This document shows, one piece after another, positions 24,917 through 36,593 of a stretch of 64,000 nt of DNA. Source of the stretch: Epiperipatus broadwayi (taxonomy: Eukaryota; Onychophora; Udeonychophora; Euonychophora; Peripatidae); the NCBI GenBank assembly GCA_028023455.1, contig JAQFVV010012477.1:2502650-2566649 (forward strand). Direction: 5' to 3'. The notes beneath the pieces were generated by a model that worked only from the letters and a program-made list of their open reading frames with translations, searched no databases and was not told the origin of the DNA. A program made the translations under genes and the position numbers. Numbering within the stretch: position 1 is the first letter of the stretch; each line of letters begins with the position of its first letter.

Positions 24917-25320
24917 CTTTCAGTTTCCAATACTTTTTCATTACTATAATTAAAATCAAAACCATATATACATGATTTATTATGGTCATAAAAGACAGAA
25001 ACTGATAAATTATCATTATTTTTATAATTTTGTTTTGTATTTTGAACCCTTTTAAATAATAACAAGTGCTCTTTTGTTCTTTTCATCAATGTGCACCTTG
25101 ATTCATCTATATACTCACTGCCACACCTACACATCCATTTGTAAATGATACAATTTTTATTTGTCAATAAAGTCTTATCTTTTGAATTATTTATTAATTT
25201 ATTTAATGTAGTTGGTGCATAAAATGTGACATCACATATTCCTTTATAAATTTTCTTAATGAAACTTGTCTGTTGATTTGAAATATATGGTATTGATATC
25301 CAAAATTTTTTATTGGATAA
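24856..25320 (-). pseudogene. PLE GIY-YIG domain fused in frame to repeat X
   Basis: The open frame runs about 155 codons without a stop and is the best preserved PLE piece here. In order it has NKKFWISIPYISNQQ, NKLINNSKD, CIIYKWMCRCGSEYIDES (the GIY-YIG core with Cys residues; the glycine of YIG is replaced by Asp), R-X-K-E-H, SVSVFYDHNKSC and FDFNYSNEKVLETE. Then the normal PLE tail is lost and RFSHLLDEPPGDAAEPPKSL from repeat X ends the frame. There is no RT domain and no ATG at the 5' end, so it is a truncated copy. GIY-YIG nucleases nick DNA for PLE priming; the altered YIG residue argues against activity. Confidence 0.8.
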
Positions 25321-25344
25321 AACCAAAAATATTGAAATTTATTA

Positions 25345-25565
25345 TAATCAATTGTTAAACATTGGATATAATTATGATTGTGTTTATTATACTGTTAAAA
25401 TTTTTAATTCTAAATATAAAAATAATATTAATAATAATGTTAATTATTGAAATATATTTGAATGGATTGTTAAATGTTGGTTACAATTATCATCATATTT
25501 ATAATGTTATTAGAAAATTTAATACAAAATATAAGAATAAAAATTTTAATAATAATATTGATTCT
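25345..25565 (+). repeat. Short tandem duplication inside the PLE copy
   Basis: Two units of roughly 120 bases are readable as LLNIGYNYDCVYYTV...NSKYKNN and LLNVGYNYHHIYNVI...NTKYKNK in different frames. It sits in the spacer between the two divergent PLE arms and forms the 5' part of the plus-strand copy. Confidence 0.65.
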
Positions 25566-26195
25566 CCTGCTAATAAAAAAATATGGATATCAATTCCATA
25601 TATTTCAAATGATCAAGTAAATTTTATAAGGAAAATTTATAAAGTTATATGTGATATTACATTTTAGATACACTCCAAAGATAAAACCTAATTTATAAAT
25701 AAAAACTGTGTCATTTATAAATGGATATGTAGGTGTGGCAGTGGATATATAGGTGAATCTAAATGTACATTGGAAAAAAGAACTAAAGAACACTTGCTAT
25801 TATTAAAACAAGTTCGGAAATCAGAACAAAATTGCACAGTAGATAATAATATTTCAGCATCTGTTTTTACGACCATAATAAATCATGTATTTATGGTTTT
25901 GACTTCAATTTTAATAATGTAAAAATATTGCAAATTGAAAAAAATAACAATAAAAAAATAAAGAAAGCTATGCTAATATACAAGTATAAACATGACTTAA
26001 TTAACAGGCAACAGCAAATGTTAAGCTCATGGAACTGTGGAAATGTTAGCCTTTCAAATTTTTAGTTAACAAAGATTACTGGGATAAATGAAAGTGCTCC
26101 TAAGTGGATAAATTTTTTTAATTATTTAGTTACTATATTTACAAATATTCAGTTATATATATATATATATGTAATAAATAAAGTTTGATATCTGT
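25450..26195 (+). pseudogene. Penelope-like element 3' portion, plus strand
   Basis: Reads NKKIWISIPYISNDQVNF, then across frameshifts YKWICRCGSGYIGES (GIY-YIG core with the YIG glycine kept), KRTKEHLLLL, NKSCIYGFDFNFNNVKIL, KKAMLIYKYKHDLINRQ and a stop after NVSLSNF. The 3' UTR continues to a (TA)n run and ATAAATAAAG near 26172. It lies head to head with the minus-strand PLE at 24856-25320, about 255 bases apart. Frameshifts and the missing RT domain make it inactive. Confidence 0.8.
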
Positions 26196-26228
26196 ATTCG
26201 TTTCACAATATATGTAATATACAAATCA

Positions 26229-26333
26229 ATATATATATCAAAATACAGTACAATTTATATAAATTATATTCTTTTAGAAGTACTCTAAAAGAATATAATT
26301 TATATAAATTGTACTGTATTTTGATATATATAT
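26229..26333. repeat. Perfect 48-base inverted repeat, 9-base loop
   Basis: Arms 26229-26277 and 26286-26333 match without a visible mismatch across TCAAAATACAGTACAATTTA and the following block; the outer ends are (TA)n. It lies just beyond the PLE 3' end. Perfect arms imply a recent origin or a mobile miniature hairpin targeting TA. Confidence 0.9.
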
Positions 26334-26359
26334 ATATATATATATATTATAAGCGGGGG

Positions 26360-26432
<73 letters not shown>
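26326..26432. repeat. (TA)n microsatellite
   Basis: Long (TA)n runs broken by AAGCGGGGGGG near 26350. It forms the tail of the minus-strand RTE fragment that follows. Confidence 0.95.
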
Positions 26433-26433
<1 letters not shown>

Positions 26434-26760
26434 CATCAACCATTATCAATCCACTGCAGGATAAAGGTCTCTCCAAGTTCAATCTATCTTTTCCTATCTT
26501 TAGCTTTTCTTCTTCACATCACCCCTGCACACTTTCTTATTTCATCCATCCATCTCATATGTGGTCTCTTTCTGGGTCTTTTACAATCTTTTGCAATCCA
26601 GTTTAAAATTTCAATTGTCCATCTATTATCATCTCTTCTAACAATATGTCCAGACCAACTCCACTTCAGTCCTTTAATTTTTTCAATGAGGTCAGTAACA
26701 CCTGTTTGTTTTCTTATCCATACATTGCGTTTTCGATCCCTTCTTGTTACTCCCGAGTTT
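26433..26760 (-). pseudogene. RTE-type LINE 3' end, minus strand
   Basis: Minus strand reads GVTRRDRKRNVWIRKQTGVT, DLIEKIKGLKWSWSGHI, DDNRWTIEILNWI, KRPRKRPHMRWMDEIRKC and after a stop continues to LERPLSCSGLIMVDD, the standard extreme C-terminus of RTE ORF2, then a microsatellite tail. It is 5'-truncated at about 26760. Together with 23656-24123 it brackets the PLE/X complex with opposite orientation. Confidence 0.85.
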
Positions 26761-26849
26761 AAGAATATTTTTTCAATATATATACAAGTAATTGTCTATA
26801 CTGAATCTAATATAATTAGAAGATGTTTGAAATCAGAATTTCAAGCTCC

Positions 26850-26990
26850 CTAGTGCTATCCACTCCATATTACAACTGATACATATGTCCACATACATGT
26901 GAAAAGATAAATGGTCTTTAATGCATATATTTCATGCTGAACCAGCACTCATTAGTTGGTCCAGATTTACCATCTCCCATATGCATATAT
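26850..26990 (-). repeat. Dispersed repeat Y, copy 1
   Basis: On the minus strand it carries ATCTGGACCAACTAATGAG, GCTGGTTCAGC, ATTTATCTTTTCAC and ATGTATCAGT, matching 32245-32400 on the plus strand in the same order. Confidence 0.75.
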
Positions 26991-28120
26991 ATATAATCAA
27001 TGATCAGTTTATATTAAGATAAAAAAATCATCAAACTTTAATAGACAGGCTGCAATCTTCTCCACCATCTAACTCTTGAGCCTTTCATATCAGTTAAAAT
27101 CTGATAATGGATTGCTCAACACCCTTATTGATGCCAATATTATTGCTATACCATATTAACTTTCAATTACTCTGATGTCTGGGATTTTAATACATCTATT
27201 TAAATACAAAGAAGAGGAATGGTCAGAATTCATTCCAAATGTGTATTATTTAACTTCAAGTATATTGTCTATACTATATATGGGTAAGTAGACTGACTTG
27301 AACTTAGGATTTTTTATTTAATATTCATTCTCCATTTTATGTTCTCTTTAAAGTCATAAGCTGATAGTTTTAGTTTCTGTCTTAGCCCAAGAAGCTTGAT
27401 TGTCTATTGTCATAAGACATTTGATAATCTTATACACTAAATATTTCGGTCTAAACACCCATTAAAATATTATTTATATAAATTTACATATTGATTATAT
27501 AAAAGTTTCTAATGTGATTTTTTTTTCTTCAGAGACCTATAATTATATACCTATTTTAATATTTTTTGCACTTCAAGATGTCTGAAATTCAGATAAAAAT
27601 ATACACTTAATTTCTAGGAAATAATGAAACTTTTTGTATTATCAAATTACACTTAGAAGTTAACATCTTTTGGAACTATGTTATAATATTTCTATCAAGC
27701 AATTTCAGTATAAAAGATTAAGTACTTTCATTTTTTAAATACAATGTATGAATTTGATTAGTTTTTCTCATTGGTTGACTCTGCATTGTTACACCAACCT
27801 TTCTCTTTTTTAAACTATTTTCTCTAAATCAGTTGGTTTTAATTTTCTTTAGTTTGTTTCTAAATTAGTTTTGAAAATATTAATGGTCTTTATAACTATT
27901 TAATCCAAGTCATTTAAATTTATGTGATTTTTAATTGTTGCATTTTCTTCCAAATTTGTTCCTGATATACCAGATACATTATCTTAATTTAGACAAAACC
28001 AATAATAAATGGTTAATGTTAATACTATTATATTGTAATAATTAAATTTTGTGTATTTAATTATGTATATGAATATGTGTATACATGTGTTAATTATATA
28101 ATTATATATTTGAATATTGT
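26991..28120. other. AT-rich stretch, nothing recognised
   Basis: No gene or repeat boundary is supported. Confidence 0.55.
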
Positions 28121-28195
28121 AGCTCTGATGATGACTGCAGGACAGTCGAAACTGTTAGTTTTGATATAAATAAAGATTATTGATAAAGTATTTAA
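28121..28195 (+). repeat. Single copy of the hairpin/GAAAC module
   Basis: AGCTCTGATGATGACTGCAG continues GACAGTCGAAACTG, then TAGTTTTGATATAAATAAAG. GACTG and CAGTC pair around a CAGGA loop between CTGATGA and GAAAC, and ACT/AGT could pair just after GAAAC. This is the least decayed of the three copies (others in 3671-3881). The layout recalls a minimal hammerhead ribozyme, but an extra U sits between CTGATGA and the stem, and no good stem I was found. Confidence 0.6.
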
Positions 28196-30837
28196 GAAAG
28201 TTGTAAATGGTATGATATGATAAATAATTAAATCAATAGTCAAAAACGATATTCCCATATTAAATGGTATATTAGATATTGATTTTACTTAGAGTCAAAA
28301 TGTATTCTTAATAGATATTTTATTAGGCTTCTAATTGAATACATATTGAATAGTTACCTCCAAACGAAAAAAACAGAACATAATAATATTAAAAAGTGAA
28401 GACTGCAAGTTTTATTCATTTGTTTTTTTTTAAGCTATTAAATTTACAAAGGATGTAGGTAAATCATAATTATTCTAAAATTTAAGTACAAGCTTTATCT
28501 TATTCATGAATAGAAACTGGTCATGAAAAGATTTAAGATGCAGATGTAGATTTTGAATAAATGTAAATACACATGCACTCATAAAAATTAATATATTTAT
28601 TTATCATAAAAAAAAAACAATATTATGGTAAATTTCCTTGTAAAAAAAGTAATAAATTATTCTAATTACTTTTTATTTATTAAAAAAAAATATTAAAATT
28701 TATTTTATTTTATTTTATTTAGAATAGTCAGTGATTTCAAAAGAAAAATATTTAGGGAAGAAATCAAAATAATGGTAACATAAAGAATTACCAGTGACAA
28801 ACTAACATAAAATTTGTTTTCAGGATAAATAAAAAAACCAAACATTGTTTGAAGTGTCTGGATGAAATTGTGCTCTTACAAAGCAAAAAAAAAACAAGAA
28901 GTGTTTTTTTTTTTTTACCTTCTCCTTGACCAGATTGCCAAATAGCTAAAAAAGTTGACAATCATTTTGAAATTTTAATTGTTCTGGTATGATATAATAT
29001 ATGAATATAGGAAGATGCATTTCATGACAATTTTAATCTGTAAAACAGTCATTTAAAGCATAACTTTAAGTTACAACATGATTGACAGAAAGAAAGTATA
29101 AGACTTTATGAACATGACCAAAACAATATAGGGCACTTTAATATATATATACTGCAGAAAAAAACACATTGTTTTCTAATTGTTATGCCTTATGTATTAC
29201 AAAATATTACAATTATTGTAAGTTTGGGGATAACATTTTATATGTATTTAACAATTATTAATTTTTAAAAAAAGTAAAAATTTGAATCCTAAGCATAGCA
29301 TTTAAAAAATAAATATCTTAAATATATACATATATTTGATGATATATGTAGCTTTTGAAAGAAATAATTAGAGATAAGCATATATATTTAGTGGCAATAT
29401 ATTTATGTTATTTGTGCTTCTTAAACTAAACATAAATAAATATAAGGAAATTATGCACCTATACCTATTATTTTTATATATATTAATATTTTTATATAAT
29501 TCCAAAAATGATATAATCTTTTATATATTTTTTAATTTGGCCGATATTATATATATATTTAGCTATTATATTTTTATTACATGAAAGCTTCCGGAAATAG
29601 AATTAATATATATATTATAAATTAAATTTAACATATACAACTCTGTAATGAGGTGAATTATTATTTTCAGAATGTCAAGAGAAGTTGCAGATCTTCTGAA
29701 TTATTATACTTATAGTAAATAGCTGTCTGGGTTAAATTCTTATAACAATTTAAAATTGAAGCAGAACAGAGTCTCATTTTGCTTCCAGCTAAACTCAGAA
29801 CAAAAGAGCCATTATATGGGTTATTAAAGAAAACGCATTTTAGCCTCAGAACTATCAATTAATAATTGATAGTTTTCTGGCTACATCAAAGTAAATTTAT
29901 CTCTGGTTATTTACATGAATAAATTTCTCTTGGTTTTCAATGTTTTTAATATAAATATATGTTAGTAAATTAAACACTTAGCTGTCATTCTTTAATATTT
30001 ATTTATTTGAATACTCATGGTTGAACATCATCCTATTTATGGATACCTATTTCTCTTTTTGGGCCATTTTTTTGCATGATTTTGCAATAATACCAGTTAA
30101 TATATATATCTTTTTCTACGTCGATAATTTTAAAACAACACCATCAGTTAAAAAAATGGTAGTTTGGGATCACAGCTGCTTTGACATATTATGTTCGTGA
30201 ATGGAATGAAGAAACGAATGTTATTGTCTGGAAGGCTTTAAAAACATTTTACGTTCTCAAAGTAAGTTTGTATAATAAGGTATTTATTTATATAGAGCTA
30301 TGTTAATAAATTGTAATTGTAAATTAGCAATCAGGCTAATGCACCTGCGCTTTCGTCTTAAGTTGTTATTAAACATTTTTCTCATTTCTAAATAATTTCA
30401 TGTAAGTAATATAAAATATATATTTAAATGTTTTTAATTTGACGTTTATTTACAGATTGGTTTCTGAGGTCGAGTTCGTCATGATTACATCACAAAACTA
30501 AAACAAAACAAAAAATATGGCTGTTATATTCATCAAATTTTTTAAAAAAAATTGCATCTCTTTATTTCCCATTATTTTTAAAACAAAAATCCTTTTTTTT
30601 TTTTTTGGCAATATTTCTGCAAACAGAAAAAATATGTTGTTCTGCATTGTAATGGTTTTGACATATTGATTTGTAACGGAAGTACCTTTTTGTTAATGAT
30701 GCTTTGTTTGCGTTTTGACATTTGCTTTTTTTAAAAAAAAAAAATCTTATTGGTGTTGATATTACAACAATTTAATTTTGTGTAAATTTAATTTATTAAT
30801 TTTACAAAAATCTATAAATAAAAAGTTATATCTGGAT
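28196..30837. other. AT-rich stretch, nothing recognised
   Basis: Poly-T and poly-A runs and short (TA)n tracts. No convincing exon, RNA gene or repeat boundary. Confidence 0.5.
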
Positions 30838-30972
30838 TTATTGATTGGACTACTTTCAACATCAAATATTAAGTATAGATTGTCTTTCAAAAATTTAAAT
30901 AAAGTTTAATTATTTTAAAGACATTGAATACTTAATATTAGATGATGGAAATAGATCAATATATAAATACAG
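30838..30972. repeat. Foldback of repeat Z
   Basis: Arms 30838-30893 and 30918-30972 share ATTAAGTAT/ATACTTAAT, GATGTTGAAAGTAGTCC-type sequence and ATCAATA. Each arm is a copy of Z (see 13001-13080 and 58725-58790). The arms diverge by several substitutions. Confidence 0.75.
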
Positions 30973-31499
30973 ATAAAATATCATCATCGTAAATCCTTCA
31001 AAAACATGATAATATATACATTGCAAGATATAGTGATAGCAATGGTATTCCAGTCATGTGCAAACATAATGTATTTACTGTCAGAAAGTGAGAGAGAATA
31101 AAATCTTTGTTACTTTTATGTTTATGAGCAAGCAAGATCGTGCCCATATTTTTGATAAATGTACAGCTCTGCAAGCCTACATTTTCTCTTTTTGAATGTG
31201 TTAATTGTTAAATTAAAACAATAATATTACATTAAATGAAATAAAAGTAATAAATTCCATTAAATAATATTAATAATCTTTATTTCATATTTTTTTATTT
31301 ATAATATAAAAGTGACAATATGCAATGAACAATAGAGCTTTCAGTGACTTGTGTACAGAAACCAATGAATGTTTCATATATATTAAACCTGCAATGTAGA
31401 GGAGATGGTAGGACTTTTCACATCCATGATAAATGTGTCAACTTGCAATCATGTCAAATAAACCCTGCGATGTTATTCAATGTCCTATCAAAATGTGTT
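30973..31499. other. AT-rich stretch, nothing recognised
   Basis: No gene or RNA feature is supported. Confidence 0.5.
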
Positions 31500-33420
31500 C
31501 TTTTGTGATATTTTGACAGTCTCAGTTATTGGCCAGAATTCAATTGCACTTTTGGTTTTTTTATAGTTTTTATTCAAGATTTTTACTTCATTTTACATTC
31601 AAGGATGTAATAGTGAAATTAACATTCATAAGGTAATATGGTTGAAGGATTCAAGAATTCCATTTCTAATGGTGATAAGCTTTATTTACAGTTGGGCTTG
31701 CAAATTAAGCTCTATAGAATGAGGAAAACTAGAGTTTGGCTTAGCAGATAAAATTGTAATTGTTTGGAATAACTATACGTGGGAAGTTTGTGTCACCGCC
31801 ATGTTTTTCTGTTTGTGATAATTTTACATTCTCAGTTATTGCCCAGATTTCATTCTGATAACATCTTTAGTGCTGTCAATCACACTTTTAAACTATTTTT
31901 TACTTCATTTGTATTCATAGTTTTGATTCAATGATTTATTCCTACTGTTGGAAGATTTATGTAAGTGGGTATTTTGGGAAAAAATAAAAATTTTACTTTT
32001 AGTCTCCATTTTGGAAAAAAAATTATCCACTTAAAATAAAGTAGAACTGGTAAATGGTATGTTTCATCATGACAATTCTTGTTATATTACATGGCCTCAG
32101 CATGGCCTTTGAGCATTCCATCATCAGATTTTCAATTGGATGGATGTTTGAAAGAGTCTGGAGTGGATTGAAGGCTGACAATTAAAGTATGAAGATTGGC
32201 TACCTTAATATATATATGAGCACTTATTGCATATATATATATATATATGATAATCTGGACCAACTGATGATTGCTGGTTTAGCTTGAAATACGTATATTG
32301 GTGATTATTTATCTTTTCAACATATATGTGTTTAAGTGTATCAGTGATATGAGATAGAGTGGTCAGTGGTGGATCATGTGAAAGTCTGTGCTCATATACC
32401 CTATATATTACATGTATGTGCATATTTTATGTTTTTGTAATATTTTACTGTATATTTTGACAGCTAAAAAAACTACTATAAAAGTGCTGAATTACTAACT
32501 GCCGATTATGATTATTTTTGTGTGAACCACAAATGCAATCACATGCTAAGTAAGTGTGGATTTAAAAATAAATAAATAAATTTTACTTTTAGTCTCCATT
32601 TTGGGAAAAAAGTTTATCCACTTAAAATAAAGTAGAAAGGAAAACTGATTGCTTCATTGCAACAATTCCTGTTATATATTACATGATAAATACAGTATGT
32701 GTATATTTTACAGTTTTTAGATAATATTTTAGAATATTTTATTAATTTAGTGATTGTTTTTATCGTTATTTAAAGTAACATTTGGGAATTGCATAATTGG
32801 CTTGTCACATTTTATATATTTTTGTATGGCAAATCAATATTTTTACTGGTGTTAAAAAATGAACTATTTAAAATCAATATTTTTGTGAAATTCATATTTT
32901 CAGTATTGCTAAAATGCACAATCATGTGTTAAGCAAATGTCCATTTGGGTGGGGGGAGTAATTTAGTTTATGCCTCCATTTTGGATCAAATAGTTGATCC
33001 AGTTAAAATAAAGTAGAACAGACAAATTGATTGTTTCATTGTGACAATTCCTGCTATATATTACATGATAAGTACCATGTGTGCATATTTTAAACATTTT
33101 TTGTAATTTAGTGATTGTTTTGTCTGAATTTAAAGTAACTTTTGGGAATTGCATAATTAGCTTGCCATATTTTACAATTTTTTTTTATGGCAAATCACAA
33201 TATTTTTACTGTTGTTAAATATATACTCTTTAAAATCATTTTTTTGGTGAAATTCATATTTTCAATATTGTTAGAAATTAATATTCCACATCATATTTTT
33301 ATATATTACACAGTAAGTACCAAATGTGTATATTTTAGAGATTTTTGGTAATATTTTAAAGTATTTTTGTAATTTAGCAATTGTTTTAATATTAGACATT
33401 CAACACTTTTTTCACATATG
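31500..33420 (+). repeat. Degenerate tandem array, units of about 390-590 bases
   Basis: A marker block (CTCCATTTTGG, then ATCCACTTAAAATAAAGTAG, then ACAATTCNTGNTATAT and TTACATG) recurs near 31990, 32585 and 32970, with a further partial unit near 33295. Another marker (GTGATA...CTCAGTTATTG-CCAGA) recurs near 31505 and 31815. Spacing is irregular because of indels and of the Y insertion near 32245. No long frame crosses the units. Origin unknown. Confidence 0.7.
32245..32400 (+). repeat. Dispersed repeat Y, copy 2
   Basis: Plus-strand counterpart of 26850-26990, inside the tandem array. Confidence 0.7.
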
Positions 33421-35229
33421 TATTCAGGTTGCTGATAACATCTGTAAATCTTGTGAAAATATCATGTATACATGATCTGTTTTGATGGATTTATCATTTT
33501 AAGTTTGTAAATCTAAGTGTACACATTCTTTTGATCACATCAAAAAATTAAAAAGTTGTCAGCGGATTGATACAAATGTGAAAAGATACTGTAGGTCTAA
33601 TATGTGTTGAAGTTCCATAAGTACGTATTATCATTTTCAGGGTTTTTTATTTATTTTTTAAATTAAATTTATGTTCCTATAATTAATATTTAGTTATATG
33701 CAATGTGTATAAAGTAAAATTTGATCGCACACTAAAATATGACATTTTAATGAAAATCTTCATATGGTTTATTTAATTATTTTTATTGATTTATTAGATC
33801 GGAACCAATCTTTTTATTTTCTACATATACAGTATATTTTTTGCATGAGTTTCTTTTATATGTAATTTTTGGGAATCAAACTATTGTGTAAAAAGAAAAT
33901 GAAGTGTATTGAATTTTTACATTAGAGAACAAATAATAATGGCATATATCATATAAATCTACAAAAATGAATATCTTATTTCTATGGTAATTTTGTATAT
34001 ACTAATTATAATAAATTTGTGGTTTAAAATAAAACTAGTTATTTTATATTTTACACAAAAGATAAACATAGGAGAATTTTTTTTATTTTATATAAAATAT
34101 AGAAGTATATTTATTAGTGGAAGTACAGAAACTTTTTTTATTTCAAATAAAAAAAAATAACTTGATAAAAATTTATTAAATAGTAAAGAAGTAATTTCAG
34201 TATGTGTATGTTTATAAGAATGATTATAGTGTTTGTATTAATTTAAATACATTCAAACTTTTTTACATGTTTATAGATGAAATATATTTTATTAAGCCAA
34301 TATATTGTATAGGTAATAAGAAATCTCCAGCATGAGTAATTAGAATGTATGTTCAATGTAAAATGGATTATTATATTTATAGTTATGATAACACATCATC
34401 TAATAAGTCCCTATAAATGTAAGCAGTTGTATATAGATTTTTTTTTCATAATGCACTGAAACAATTTTTTGTTATTTTTTCTTGGGAAAAGATGTAGTGA
34501 TTATATTCAATATCAAAAGAAAGAAATCAGTAAAAAATGTTTTTATATGGAAACAAATGAAAGCTTAGGTTGTTTGTTTTTCATATCAGGTATTTATTTG
34601 GTTATTTATCTTTGTTGATATTCCTTATTTAATTATTTCTTTAATCATTACATATTTTTTTAATATATTCTATTTAAGTATGGCTTCTTGTAAATTTATA
34701 TATTGTCATTGCTTGTATGATGGCTCTTATTTTTATTCATTTCTTTTATTTTGTATTTGATAAGTACCTGTGAATACCAAATATAATTGATTGTAGTATA
34801 ATTACATTGTGTTTTTTCCAATGTTATCATAATAACAATCAAAATTTTGTCTCATATTCACACTATGAATATTATAAGTGCTAATAAAATATAAATGGTG
34901 AGCATTGATTGCCAGTAAATGTCAATGCATCACTGGGTCAGCAATAGATTTGCTTCCAAGTCAGCAGATGATCATTATAGGTGACTGATGTGGAAGAAGC
35001 AATAGATATATGTTCAACTTTTGAGATTCAACTAAAACTATAAATCTGTTATGTAGGCTATCTCTGGGCAAAGAAGGCAGTATGAAACCACTTTGCCTTA
35101 TAATTCCATTGTTTTATTATGAGTAGTCCTACATGAATCATTATGTTTGGTATTGAGATCTTAACTGTCTGCCAGAAGTAGACATGAGGGTACTCAAACC
35201 TGCAAAATACTCATAAACTTCATTTATTA
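33421..35229. other. AT-rich stretch; 34880-35229 may be LINE 5' end
   Basis: No gene to about 34880. From there the sequence is less AT-rich up to the start of the LINE coding remnants and may be its 5' UTR or start of the ORF. Confidence 0.45.
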
Positions 35230-36593
35230 AAAGAAGACATATTGAGATTTGTCATGTGGAGTGTTAGATAATTGAGAAGAGCTGGAGAATTGGAAAATTT
35301 AAAAAAGACATTTGTGTCTAAATAATATTGATGTGGTGAAGAAAGTAGCAGATAAGTTATTTTATTTTGGTGGTGATAGATCAATTAATAGATATGGTAT
35401 TGTTGTTGAGAAGAGAATTTGGAAGTGTGACAAAGGTTCATCATATTAACAATAGGTTGATGATGATAAAAATAAATTCAAGTCTTAGGGATTTGATAAT
35501 CATACACATTTATAGGCTGACTACTAGTAAAGATGATATTAAAACTGATGAAATATATGAGTATAGAAAATTATCCAACATAAAGGAAAATTACATATAT
35601 ATATATTCCTATTTGGTGATTGGAATGTTGTGTGGGGAAAGATGAGAAGAAAAAATGTTAAAAATTATGATATTGGAAAAAGAAATGAAAGAGATAACTG
35701 ACTTGTACAATTTTGTAAGGAGAATGTGTTTGTGATTGCAGACAATTGTTTTATAAACTATATAAGAAAATTGTAAACATGGAAAGCTCCTGGTGATATA
35801 GAATGTTATCAAATTGATTATATATTGATTCACGATAGATGCAAAAATTCTATGAAGGGTTTACATGCTTTGCCTGGTGACATATAAGCTCAGATCGTAA
35901 TTTGGTTATGGCTAAATTAAAGTTAAGTTTAAAAATAATTAAAAGAGGGAAAATATATGTAAGATGGGACCTGGATAAATTAAAAGAAATGGAAGAAGGA
36001 AATTTTGGTGTAAGATGTGAATATATAATAAAAAGGATTATTTAGGATGAAGAATATATTAATAATCCTGATAAGTGTTGTTGTAGAAATAAAAAAAATT
36101 TAAAAACAGCCAAAAATGAAATAGGTATTATTTGAGTATGGAAAGCTAAACAACATTGGATAATGGAAGGTATGGTGGAAAAGAGGGAAGAATGTACATA
36201 CTAAGGAAGGGCAAAGTGCATATAGAAATATTAATAATGAACTAAAAAGAGAAATAGATTTAGCAAAAAAAAATGGTTGGAGTAAAAATGTAGAGATATA
36301 ACTGCTTTAGCAGGTGAAAAGGTATGATCAGGTATTTCATAGAGTAAGAAATGCCACTTAGAAGAAAAAGACATGGATTGCAAGTGAGATTGTAGATAAG
36401 AAAGGGAAGAGATTAACTGATAGCTATGATATATTAAAAAGATGAGAACATCTTTAGTGTATATTTAGAAGAGATGATAATTTAAGCAATTATGAATTTG
36501 AAAATGAAGAATGTATTGAAATAAATGATAAAGATATGGACATATTGTCAAATAAAGTAATAAAGTAAATTGCACAAATGAAGAATGATTAGG
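35230..36593 (+). pseudogene. RTE-like LINE, endonuclease part (left half)
   Basis: The plus strand is readable as an AP-type endonuclease domain across many frameshifts: NNIDVVKKVADKLFYFGGD, NRYGIVVEKRIW, TKVHHINNRLMMIKI, VIGDWNVV (the G-D-X-N motif), GIGKRNERD, NVFVIADN, TWKAPGD-like, YQIDYILI. The linker then leads to KVIK-IAQMKND, where a 3-kb insertion starts. The reading resumes in the same phase at 39645. Many stops make it inactive. Such proteins nick target DNA and prime reverse transcription. Confidence 0.8.

Noticed and set aside
28121-28195. Functional hammerhead ribozyme
   Set aside because: An extra base precedes stem II and no convincing stem I was found; kept only as a resemblance.
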